Positions 1 to 7,420 of a stretch of 61,286 bases of DNA are shown here, piece by piece (within the stretch, counting starts at the first letter, position 1; the number at the start of each line of letters is the position of its first letter). Position numbers and translations under genes: made by a program. A model generated the notes under the pieces. The model ran no database searches. It was given only the letters and a program-made list of their open reading frames with translations, and was not told where the DNA came from. This DNA comes from Ruegeria faecimaris (GTDB lineage: Bacteria; Pseudomonadota; Alphaproteobacteria; Rhodobacterales; Rhodobacteraceae): contig NZ_FXTE01000019.1 in assembly GCF_900182615.1 (NCBI RefSeq), positions 1 to 61,286 on the forward strand, read 5' to 3'.

Positions 1-108
1 TTTGGCTGGCTCAAGGATTGGCGCCGTGTGGCAACCCGTTACGACAGGTGCCCGAAGGTCTTCCTCTCAGCAATCGCCATCGCAGCTCTCGTCATCTATT
101 GGCTATGA
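1..108 (+). mobile_element. IS5-family transposase, C-terminal fragment (cut by window edge)
   Basis: Frame 1 is open from the first base to a TGA at 106-108 and encodes 35 residues beginning FGWLKDWRRVATRYD and ending ALVIYWL. This matches the end of IS5-family (IS427-like) DDE transposases, where a GRLKDWRR..TRYD block is followed by a short hydrophobic tail. The start lies outside the window, so completeness cannot be judged. The sequence just after the stop, GAGTCCTGACCCTA (107-120), resembles the terminal inverted repeat of this group, so the element probably ends near base 120. It sits about 130 bp upstream of the LysR gene and could influence its expression. Confidence 0.8.
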
Positions 109-120
109 GTCCTGACCCTA
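105..120. repeat. probable right terminal inverted repeat of the IS5-type element
   Basis: The bases overlapping and following the transposase stop codon have the look of an IS5-group outer end (TAGGGTCAGGACTC when read inward). The partner end is outside the window, so the repeat is inferred from family resemblance only. Confidence 0.4.
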
Positions 121-135
121 AGGCCCAAACTTGGC

Positions 136-150
136 ATTACCAATGGTAAT
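136..150. promoter_or_regulatory. palindrome ATTACC-N3-GGTAAT, possible operator
   Basis: A perfect 6-bp inverted repeat with a 3-bp spacer lies between the insertion sequence end and the LysR gene, about 100 bp before its start codon. The symmetry and size are those of a dimeric helix-turn-helix operator. Which protein binds it cannot be told. It does not have the T-N11-A form expected of a LysR autoregulatory site. Confidence 0.35.
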
Positions 151-250
151 AAGGATCGGTTCGAGGAGGGGCCGGGTTTAACTCCTGCTTTCCTCATCCC
201 AAGGAATTCCGCTAGTGTCGGCACCGACCTGATATGAGTGATGCCGCCAC

Positions 251-1132
251 ATGATCGAAATCCGCGACCTGCAACTGCTCAGCGCTTTGGCGCGGCACCG
301 GCATTTTGCAAAGGCAGCCGAGGAATGCGGGATTTCCCAGCCTGCGTTTTCAATGCGTATTCGCAACCTAGAGGATCGGTTGGGCGTGTCCATCGTCCGC
401 CGCGCCAACCGGTTTCAGGGCCTGACCGAAGAGGGCGAGATGATCGTCCAGCGGGCGCGGCGCATTCTGGACGACACCAAGGCCTTGGAACAGCAGGTGC
501 AGGCGGCAAAGGGGGAAATCACGGGGACTCTGATACTGGGCGTGATCCCGACTGCAATCGCCTTTACGGGCCGGTTGATCAAGCGTCTACAGCAGGCGCA
601 TCCGCGCATCATCACTCGGATCGAAACGATGTCGGCTACGGCCATTCAACATCGGCTGGACGAAGGCAGTCTGGATGCGGGCATCACATATGGCGACAGT
701 ATCGGCACCGATTTGCGGCAGGTACAGTCGCTGTATGAAGAAACCTATGTCCTGTTGATCCCGTCTCATATGACAGACGAAACGGGGCCAATTCCCTGGG
801 CGCGGGTCGCCGAATTTCCGGTCAGCCTGCTTGAACCGCAGATGCAGAACCGCCGCATATTAGACCGGATTTTCGCAGAACAGGGCCTGCATCCTCATGT
901 GGTCGCGGAAACCAGCGGGTTCACTGCCTCAATGGTCATGGCGCGTGAGGGATTGGCGGCCACCGTGGTGCCACGCGTGTTAGTACGGGCGTTGGGGGAT
1001 CTGAAGGGAACAAAGGTTCTGCCTTTGGTCGATCCGGTGGTCAGCAAACCTATCTGTCTGGCGACCCTGACACGCGATCCGGAACTGCCAACGGTTGGAG
1101 CGTTGCGCGCGGTGGTGACGTCTTTGCGGTGA
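251..1132 (+). CDS. LysR-family transcriptional regulator, likely regulator of the formate dehydrogenase operon
   Basis: This 293-residue protein has the LysR layout: an N-terminal winged helix-turn-helix (about residues 1-60, with AKAAEECGISQPAFSMRIRNLE as the recognition region, followed by LGVSIVRR) and a periplasmic-binding-like effector domain (about 90-290). The length is typical. It lies 85 bp upstream of the formate dehydrogenase genes on the same strand. LysR proteins called FdsR regulate fds operons in other proteobacteria, so an equivalent role here is inferred from position. The effector is not evident from sequence. Proximity of the insertion sequence end (base 120) may have altered its promoter. 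Confidence 0.85.
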   Translation: MIEIRDLQLLSALARHRHFAKAAEECGISQPAFSMRIRNLEDRLGVSIVRRANRFQGLTEEGEMIVQRARRILDDTKALEQQVQAAKGEITGTLILGVIPTAIAFTGRLIKRLQQAHPRIITRIETMSATAIQHRLDEGSLDAGITYGDSIGTDLRQVQSLYEETYVLLIPSHMTDETGPIPWARVAEFPVSLLEPQMQNRRILDRIFAEQGLHPHVVAETSGFTASMVMAREGLAATVVPRVLVRALGDLKGTKVLPLVDPVVSKPICLATLTRDPELPTVGALRAVVTSLR

Positions 1133-1143
1133 TAAGGTGTCGT

Positions 1144-1176
1144 TATCGTGCGATTGAAATATGCGATTTGACGATA
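1144..1176. promoter_or_regulatory. inverted repeat TATCGT-N21-ACGATA, candidate LysR site for the fds operon
   Basis: In the 85-bp gap between the LysR gene and the formate dehydrogenase operon, TATCGT at 1144-1149 is mirrored by ACGATA at 1171-1176. A direct repeat of TGCGATT occurs between the arms. Dyad symmetry at this location suits a LysR-type activator, but no experimental consensus was applied and the match could be chance. Confidence 0.3.
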
Positions 1177-1217
1177 TGCTAGTCTGATGAGACACGGGGC
1201 CTGAATCGGAGGGCATC

Positions 1218-2921
1218 ATGGCACCATTAGATACCAAGCCATCAGGCGCGCCAAAGGGCGTCTGGAAGTCAGGTAAAGGCAAGGGGCGGCACACACCCAA
1301 AGGCCGTCAGTTCACGGATGAGGCACAGGCCGAGATCACGCGCCTGCTGGGCGATCGTCCCCGCCGTCGCGACCTTTTGATCGAATTTCTGCATCTAATT
1401 CAGGACGAACACGGCCATATCAGCGCCGATCATATTGCTGCGCTGGCCGTCGAGATGCGGATTGGTCAGGCCGAGATATATGAGACCGCCACCTTCTATG
1501 CCCATTTCGATGTGGTGAAAGAGGATGAAACCCCGCCGCCCGCGCTGACCATCCGCGTCTGCGATTCCCTGTCCTGCGAAATGGCCGGTGCCCAGCAGTT
1601 GCAAAAGGCGTTGGAAGACGGTCTTGATCCTTCCAACGTCCGTGTCCTGCGTGCGCCTTGCATGGGTCGTTGCGATACTGCGCCTGTGCTGGAGATCGGG
1701 CATAACCATATCGACCATGCCACCCCTGAAAAGGTGCAGGCGGCGATTGCTGCGGATGATACCCACGCCCATCTGCCCGCCTATGAAACCTTTGCAGCAT
1801 ATGAAGCAAACGGCGGCTATGCAAAGCTGAAAGAGCTGCGCGAGAGCGGTGATTGGGAGAAAGTACAGGAAGACATCCTGTCCTCGGGCTTGCGCGGTCT
1901 GGGTGGTGCTGGCTTCCCGTCCGGCAAGAAATGGGGCTTCGTTCGCATGAACGAAGGCACCCGTTATCTGGCCGTGAATGGCGATGAAGGCGAGCCTGGC
2001 ACGTTCAAAGATCGCTTCTACCTCGAGCGCACGCCGCATGTCTTCCTTGAAGGCATGCTGATAGCTGCCTGGGCGGTAGAGGCCGAGACCTGCTTTATCT
2101 ACATGCGCGATGAATATCCGGCGGTGCTGGAAATTCTACGCCGCGAGATTGCCGAGCTGGAACAAGCTGGCCTGATTGAAAAGGGATATATCGATCTGCG
2201 CCGGGGCGCCGGTGCCTATATATGCGGCGAAGAATCCGCGATGATCGAGTCGATCGAAGGCAAGAAAGGCTTGCCGCGTCACCGGCCTCCGTTTGTGGCG
2301 CAGGTTGGGGTCTTTAACCGTCCGACCTTGGTGCACAATGTCGAGACGCTCTATTGGGTGTCGAAAATCTGCCGCGAGGGGCCGGAATGCCTCAACAGCA
2401 CGGAAAAGAATGGGCGCACGGGTCTGCGCAGCTATTCGGTCTCGGGCCGGGTGGCGCAGCCGGGCGTCTATCTACTGCCCGCAGGGTCGACCATTGTGGA
2501 TGTGATTGAGGCCGCTGGCGGCATGGCCGAGGGTCAGACTTTCAAGGCGTATCAGCCGGGTGGGCCGTCTTCGGGTCTGCTGCCTGCGTCGATGGATGAT
2601 ATCCCTCTGGACTTCGACACCTTGCAACCACACGGGACGTTTATCGGTTCCGCTGCTGTGGTGGTTCTGTCCGATCAGGATACGGCCCGCGATGCTGCGC
2701 TGAACATGTTGCGCTTCTTCGAGGATGAAAGCTGTGGCCAGTGCACGCCCTGCCGGGCGGGCTGTGAAAAGGCGGTCAAGCTGATGCAGGCTGACAAGTG
2801 GGATCAGGATCTGCTGGAAGATCTGTGCCAGGTCATGGGCGATGCCTCGATCTGCGGTCTGGGGCAGGCGGCCCCGAACCCGATCCGTCTGGTCATGAAA
2901 CACTTCGCTGACGAAATCTGA
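1218..2921 (+). CDS. fdsB: NAD-dependent formate dehydrogenase, fused gamma-beta subunit (FdsG-FdsB)
   Basis: This 567-residue protein combines two electron-transfer subunits of the soluble molybdenum formate dehydrogenase. Residues about 30-185 are NuoE/FdsG-like, with the thioredoxin-fold [2Fe-2S] cysteines visible in CDSLSCEMAGA and APCMGRCDTAP. Residues about 200-567 are NuoF/FdsB-like, with the glycine-rich FMN/NADH region (RGLGGAGFPSGKKWGF, VNGDEGEPGTFKDR) and a C-terminal [4Fe-4S] motif ESCGQCTPCRAGC. In many bacteria fdsG and fdsB are separate genes. The complex passes electrons from formate oxidation to NAD+. A purine-rich GGAGG ribosome site precedes the ATG. FdsA starts 13 bp downstream. 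Confidence 0.93.
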   Translation: MAPLDTKPSGAPKGVWKSGKGKGRHTPKGRQFTDEAQAEITRLLGDRPRRRDLLIEFLHLIQDEHGHISADHIAALAVEMRIGQAEIYETATFYAHFDVVKEDETPPPALTIRVCDSLSCEMAGAQQLQKALEDGLDPSNVRVLRAPCMGRCDTAPVLEIGHNHIDHATPEKVQAAIAADDTHAHLPAYETFAAYEANGGYAKLKELRESGDWEKVQEDILSSGLRGLGGAGFPSGKKWGFVRMNEGTRYLAVNGDEGEPGTFKDRFYLERTPHVFLEGMLIAAWAVEAETCFIYMRDEYPAVLEILRREIAELEQAGLIEKGYIDLRRGAGAYICGEESAMIESIEGKKGLPRHRPPFVAQVGVFNRPTLVHNVETLYWVSKICREGPECLNSTEKNGRTGLRSYSVSGRVAQPGVYLLPAGSTIVDVIEAAGGMAEGQTFKAYQPGGPSSGLLPASMDDIPLDFDTLQPHGTFIGSAAVVVLSDQDTARDAALNMLRFFEDESCGQCTPCRAGCEKAVKLMQADKWDQDLLEDLCQVMGDASICGLGQAAPNPIRLVMKHFADEI

Positions 2922-2934
2922 GGGAGACAGAGCC

Positions 2935-5718
2935 ATGCTTGATGCAAGCCCAACCAAGACCGTCACCTTCAACCTGAACGGCGATGATGTCACCGTGCCC
3001 GAGGGCTGGACCATCTGGGAAGCCGCCAAGGGGCAGGGGTTCACCATTCCGCACCTGTGTCATAAGCCGCAGCCGGGTTACAAACCCGACGGCAACTGCC
3101 GCGCCTGCATGGTCGAGGTGGAAGGCGAGCGCACTCTTGTCGCTTCGTGCATTCGCCCTGCGGCGGACGGCATGGTGGTGAAAACCGACAGCGACCGTGC
3201 CGAGAAATCGCGCGCAATGGTCATGGAATTGCTGGTCGCCGATCAGCCCGAGGTGGCCCACGACAAATCCAGCCATTTCTGGGACATGGCCGAACTGAAC
3301 GATGTCAGCAACAGCCGGTTCCCGGCCAAAGAGGTCGAGAAAATCCCGTTGCTGGATGACAGCCATATCGCGATGCGGGTTAATCTGGATGCTTGCATCA
3401 ACTGCAACCTCTGCGTCCGGGCCTGCCGGGATGTGCAGGTCAATGATGTGATCGGGATGGCCGGGCGCGGTCACACCGCGCAGGTGGTGTTCGATCAGAA
3501 CGACCCGATGGGCGATTCAACTTGTGTGGCCTGTGGTGAATGCGTTCAGGCCTGTCCGACCGGTGCCCTGATGCCTGCCACAGTGCTGGACGATCAGCAG
3601 CAGGGAGACAGCAAGGATTACGATAGCGAAACTGAAAGTGTCTGCCCGTTCTGCGGCGTAGGCTGTAAGGTTTCGCTGAAGGTCAAGGACGGCAAAGTCA
3701 AATATGTCGAGGGCATCAACGGCCCCGCCAATGAAGGCCGCCTGTGTGTTAAAGGCCGGTTTGGGTTCGACTATATCCACCATCCCCACCGCCTGACCAA
3801 GCCGCTGATTCGGCGCGAGGATGCGCCCGCCAAGGGGCTGAATGTCGATCCTTCGAACCTGTCGACCCATTTCCGCGAAGCGACCTGGGAAGAGGCGATG
3901 GACCTGGCGTCCTCCAGACTGAAGGCGCTGCGCGACCAGGACCCACACAATGTCGCGGGCTTTGGCTCGGCCAAATGCACCAACGAAGAAGCATATCTGT
4001 TCCAGAAGTTCATTCGTCAGGGATTTGGGCACAACAATGTCGACCACTGCACGCGTCTGTGCCACGCCTCATCGGTGGCGGCGCTGATTGAAAACGTCGG
4101 TTCGGGTGCTGTGACCGCAACCTTTAACGAGATCGAAAACGCGGATGTGGCCATCATCATCGGGGCCAACCCGATTGAGAACCACCCCGTTGCGGCGACC
4201 TACTTCAAGCAGTTCACCAAACGCGGCGGCAAGCTGATCGTGATGGACCCGCGCGGCGTTGGCATGCGCAAGTTCGCCGATGAGATGCTCCAATTCCGCC
4301 CCGGTGCCGATGTTTCGATGCTGAACGCGATCATGAACGTGATCGTCGAAGAAGAGCTGTATGACAGCCAGTATATCCACCGCTGGACCGAGAACTGGGA
4401 GGCCGAGAAGGAACACCTGCGCGCCTTCACCCCCGAAGCGATGGCGCCGATCTGCGGTATCGATCCTGATCAGCTGCGCCGCGTGGCGCGCATCTTTGCA
4501 CAGGCCAAGGCCGGGCTTATTTTCTGGGGTATGGGTGTCAGTCAGCATATCCACGGCACCGACAATTCGCGCTGCCTGATCTCGCTGGCGTTGATGACCG
4601 GCAACGTTGGTAAACCCGGCGCGGGCCTGCACCCGCTGCGCGGTCAGAACAATGTGCAGGGCGCGTCGGACGCGGGCCTGATCCCGATGTTCCTGCCCGA
4701 TTACAAAACGGTGACCGATGACAACATCCGGGCACAGTTCACCTCGGTCTGGGGGTCTGAGGATTTCTCGAACGAAAAAGGCTTGACCGTCACTGAAATC
4801 ATCGATCAAGCATATGCGGGCAATATCAAGGGCATGTATATTCAGGGTGAAAACCCAGCCATGTCCGACCCCGATGTAGGCCACGCGCGGGACGCACTGG
4901 CCAAGCTAGAGTTGATGATCGTGCAGGACATCTTCCTGACCGAAACGGCGAACTACGCCGACATCATCCTGCCTGCCTCGGCGCTGTATGAAAAGAACGG
5001 CACCGTGTCGAACACCAACCGTCAGGTACAACGAGTGCGCCCAGCTGTGGCGCCTCCGGGTGAGGCGCGCGAGGATTGGAAAATCACCGTCGAACTTGCG
5101 CAGCGCATTGGTCTGAACTGGTCTTATTCGGATGTGTCCGAAGTGTTTGCCGAGATGAAGCTGACGATGGAGTCTCTCGACAACATCACCTGGGAGCGGC
5201 TGGAGACCGAAACAATCACCTACCCGTCGCTGTCTGAGACCGATCCGGGCCAAGCGATTGTGTTTGGTGATGGCTTCCCTCGTGCCGATGGGCGGGCCAA
5301 GTTCACTCCTGCCAGTGTGATCCAGCCGGATGAAGCGCCGGATGAGGAGTATCCGATGATAGCCACCACGGGTCGTCAGCTTGAACATTGGCACACAGGG
5401 TCAATGACCCGCCGGGCCACGGTGCTGGATGCGGTTGAACCAGAGGCCAACTGTTCGATGAACCCACGTCAGCTAAAGCTGATGGGAATCGAACCGGGCG
5501 AGACCATTCGCCTGACCACCCGTCGCGGCTCGATCGAGATCATGGTGCGTGCCGACCGGGCGATTGCAGAGGACATGGTGTTCATCCCCTTTGCCTATGT
5601 TGAGGCGGCGGCGAATATCCTGACCAACTCAGCCATCGACCCTTATGGTAAAATCCCTGAGTTCAAATTCTCGGCCATTCGCGTAGAAAAGATCGAAGAC
5701 GCAATCGCGGCTGAGTAA
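2935..5718 (+). CDS. fdsA: NAD-dependent formate dehydrogenase, alpha (catalytic) subunit
   Basis: This 927-residue molybdo-bis-PGD enzyme oxidises formate to CO2. An N-terminal NuoG-like region carries a [2Fe-2S] domain (CHKPQPGYKPDGNCRACMVEV) and two ferredoxin-type [4Fe-4S] clusters (CINCNLCVRAC and CVACGECVQACP). A further cluster (CPFCGVGC...RLCVKGRFG) opens the catalytic domain. The expected catalytic cysteine is Cys376 in HCTRLCHASS, so this is a Cys enzyme rather than a selenoprotein. The C-terminal molybdopterin dinucleotide domain follows (TTGRQLEHWHTGSMTRR). It is co-transcribed with the fused FdsG-FdsB gene. Maturation genes fdhD/fdsC and the small subunit fdsD, which often follow fdsA, are absent; a terminator starts 22 bp after the stop. 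Confidence 0.95.
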   Translation: MLDASPTKTVTFNLNGDDVTVPEGWTIWEAAKGQGFTIPHLCHKPQPGYKPDGNCRACMVEVEGERTLVASCIRPAADGMVVKTDSDRAEKSRAMVMELLVADQPEVAHDKSSHFWDMAELNDVSNSRFPAKEVEKIPLLDDSHIAMRVNLDACINCNLCVRACRDVQVNDVIGMAGRGHTAQVVFDQNDPMGDSTCVACGECVQACPTGALMPATVLDDQQQGDSKDYDSETESVCPFCGVGCKVSLKVKDGKVKYVEGINGPANEGRLCVKGRFGFDYIHHPHRLTKPLIRREDAPAKGLNVDPSNLSTHFREATWEEAMDLASSRLKALRDQDPHNVAGFGSAKCTNEEAYLFQKFIRQGFGHNNVDHCTRLCHASSVAALIENVGSGAVTATFNEIENADVAIIIGANPIENHPVAATYFKQFTKRGGKLIVMDPRGVGMRKFADEMLQFRPGADVSMLNAIMNVIVEEELYDSQYIHRWTENWEAEKEHLRAFTPEAMAPICGIDPDQLRRVARIFAQAKAGLIFWGMGVSQHIHGTDNSRCLISLALMTGNVGKPGAGLHPLRGQNNVQGASDAGLIPMFLPDYKTVTDDNIRAQFTSVWGSEDFSNEKGLTVTEIIDQAYAGNIKGMYIQGENPAMSDPDVGHARDALAKLELMIVQDIFLTETANYADIILPASALYEKNGTVSNTNRQVQRVRPAVAPPGEAREDWKITVELAQRIGLNWSYSDVSEVFAEMKLTMESLDNITWERLETETITYPSLSETDPGQAIVFGDGFPRADGRAKFTPASVIQPDEAPDEEYPMIATTGRQLEHWHTGSMTRRATVLDAVEPEANCSMNPRQLKLMGIEPGETIRLTTRRGSIEIMVRADRAIAEDMVFIPFAYVEAAANILTNSAIDPYGKIPEFKFSAIRVEKIEDAIAAE

Positions 5719-5740
5719 GAGTGTCGGAGTAGAATTTTTG

Positions 5741-5768
5741 AGGGCGGCCTTGCGAGGTCGCCCTTTTA
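5741..5768 (+). terminator. rho-independent terminator of the fds operon
   Basis: Arms AGGGCGGCCT (5741-5750) and AGGTCGCCCT (5755-5764) pair with one wobble or mismatch around a TGCG tetraloop, followed by a short T run. It ends the formate dehydrogenase operon. Confidence 0.8.
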
Positions 5769-6030
5769 GGTTTCCGCGACGTCAACGCGGAAATAGGCAT
5801 TTCCCACTCAGCTTTGCGCCATTTGCGCCATATTTCTCTGGTTTCAGCAATTTTGAGCCTAAGAAAACGCCACCAAAGCGCCCATTTTGCGGTCGTCAGG
5901 TTAGGTCTTGATTGGGTTTGGAAACGAAATTGGGGAACCGATTGCGCAGGGCCCGAACCTGTGGGCAGTCGGGCCTAGGCGCCGAAGCCGAAATAGATGG
6001 TAGTAGTGCGATCAGAGCAACAAGGGCTGA
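5769..6030. other. intergenic region between fdsA and the LytTR gene with two further hairpins
   Basis: No coding sequence is supported here; in particular there is no FdsD-sized reading frame. Two perfect inverted repeats are visible: TTTCCGCG/CGCGGAAA (5771-5778 and 5786-5793, 7-base loop) directly behind the terminator, and GGCCCGA/TCGGGCC (5950-5956 and 5969-5975, 12-base loop) about 55 bp before the LytTR start. The second could be an operator or a leader hairpin of the regulator gene. Confidence 0.5.
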
Positions 6031-6963
6031 ATGAAACCGCAAGACGTGTATAACGATTTGAAACAGGCTAAGCTTTCGTTTGTCGTATTGCCGGGTATGT
6101 CGGTTGATGCGATCCTGAGCGAAGTCCTTAGTTTTTTCCTGTCCAGAAACTTCCTGATGTTTCTGCCTGCTTTGATGCTGCTGCTCATTGGTGCGACGCC
6201 GTCATTGTTTGCTGAACCGCTAAACGGGCTGGGGCGCACGATCTATTGGATGTGCGGATTGCTGGGGTATATGGGCTCGGTGGTGCTGATGTTGCTTTTT
6301 GAAGCATTCTGCAGCCGATATCTGGGCATCAAACGGTTTTTCACCCCGCTGACATGTTTTCCCATTGCGTATGGGGCGATGCAGTTTGCCCAATTCGCAA
6401 CGACAATGGTTTTCAGTACATTTCTGTCTTTCAGCTTTGAAAACTCGCCGCTTTTGCTGCCTCAGTACTTTCTCGTCGTTGGAATTGAAGTGATCGTAAT
6501 CGTTTGGGTTTTTCCACCTTATCTGGCCCGCCTGCGCGCCAGCGATCCGCAACCCGAGGACGAGCCGGATAGCAGAGTGGAATCCCGTGTTCCTGTGGCC
6601 AATGGTTTAGTGTCCGCCAATGGGCAAAATTTTTTGGCCAAGGACATTTTGTTCGTTCAGGCTCAGCAGCACTATGTCACCCTGCGTGTAGATGAAAAAG
6701 AAGTGCTGGTGCGTTCAACGTTCAAAGGCATCCTATCGCAAATGCCAGAATGCTATGGCCTACAGGTGCATCGGTCCTTTTGGGTTGCCAATCGGTGTGT
6801 GGATATTGCTCAAAGCCTGAATGAAGTCGGATATCTGGTTCTGGGCTGCGGCAAAAAGATCGCTATCGCCCGTAGTCGGCACGGCGCCGTGCGTGATTGG
6901 CTGTCCGAGATGGCGTCAGCGGAAAGCCCGGCAACAGTCAAAGCTTCACCACAACAAACCTGA
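6031..6963 (+). CDS. membrane-anchored LytTR-domain transcriptional regulator
   Basis: This 310-residue protein has about four predicted membrane helices in its first half (roughly residues 41-60, 68-92, 109-132 and 142-163). A charged linker and a C-terminal LytTR DNA-binding domain follow (about 195-295), recognisable by DILFVQAQQHYVTLR, VRSTFKGI and LQVHRSFWVAN. It has no response-receiver domain, so any signal would act through the membrane part rather than by phosphorylation. It stands alone on its strand, downstream of the fds terminator. A large inverted repeat lies about 45 bp after its stop codon. LytTR proteins often regulate their own or neighbouring genes, but the target is not apparent. 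Confidence 0.85.
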   Translation: MKPQDVYNDLKQAKLSFVVLPGMSVDAILSEVLSFFLSRNFLMFLPALMLLLIGATPSLFAEPLNGLGRTIYWMCGLLGYMGSVVLMLLFEAFCSRYLGIKRFFTPLTCFPIAYGAMQFAQFATTMVFSTFLSFSFENSPLLLPQYFLVVGIEVIVIVWVFPPYLARLRASDPQPEDEPDSRVESRVPVANGLVSANGQNFLAKDILFVQAQQHYVTLRVDEKEVLVRSTFKGILSQMPECYGLQVHRSFWVANRCVDIAQSLNEVGYLVLGCGKKIAIARSRHGAVRDWLSEMASAESPATVKASPQQT

Positions 6964-7420
6964 CATCGTTCGGCAGAAACATCCGGCTTATCGGTTCGTT
7001 TAGATAATCCACCTTCCCATCGCTACTGGGTACAGAATACGCAGTGGATGGGAAGGTGGGCAGTTCAATATTCTTAGTAATGAAAAGATTTGAATTTTGA
7101 TCTTTTGCTTTCCCCGATTTTGAGTTTTTCCCCCTCTATAATCAGGTCGTACTGGTCAACACGTCACTCGATAAAGACGCCGCAAAACCAGGCGCTGCCT
7201 TCTTTTCCTGCATAGGCACGGACCTGGCAATGAAATTGGTACGAAACGTCAAAAATTCGAAACGAACGGCAATGAAAATTCGTGTCGCACGAAATGAATA
7301 GAGCGACTTGTGCATTCGCTGTCATGTTAAGAAGTTGATAGTAAAGGGGTTAATGAAACTCCCTGCCTTCCTGTGATTTGGCCCGAAACTGTTGTCACAG
7401 ATGCAGAGTTCCGCGCAGGA
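6964..7420. other. 457-bp intergenic region with strong inverted repeats
   Basis: This gap separates the LytTR gene from the end of tamB and has no supported gene. It contains a 13-bp perfect inverted repeat (7009-7021 and 7047-7059) and a smaller AT-rich one near 7083-7106 (AAAAGAT/ATCTTTT). The stretch 7080-7370 is richer in A and T than the genes around it. The contents could be a terminator, a small RNA gene or binding sites; nothing in the sequence decides. Confidence 0.5.
7009..7059. repeat. 13-bp perfect inverted repeat with 25-base loop
   Basis: CCACCTTCCCATC at 7009-7021 is exactly mirrored by GATGGGAAGGTGG at 7047-7059. In RNA this gives a strong hairpin 45 bases after the LytTR stop codon. 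No T run follows, so it is not a textbook terminator on the plus strand. It may instead stabilise the mRNA 3' end or be part of a small RNA. Confidence 0.7.

Noticed and set aside
5719..6030. Missing fdsD gene after fdsA
   Set aside because: I looked for a short reading frame of about 70 codons on both strands but found only hairpins and stop-rich sequence.
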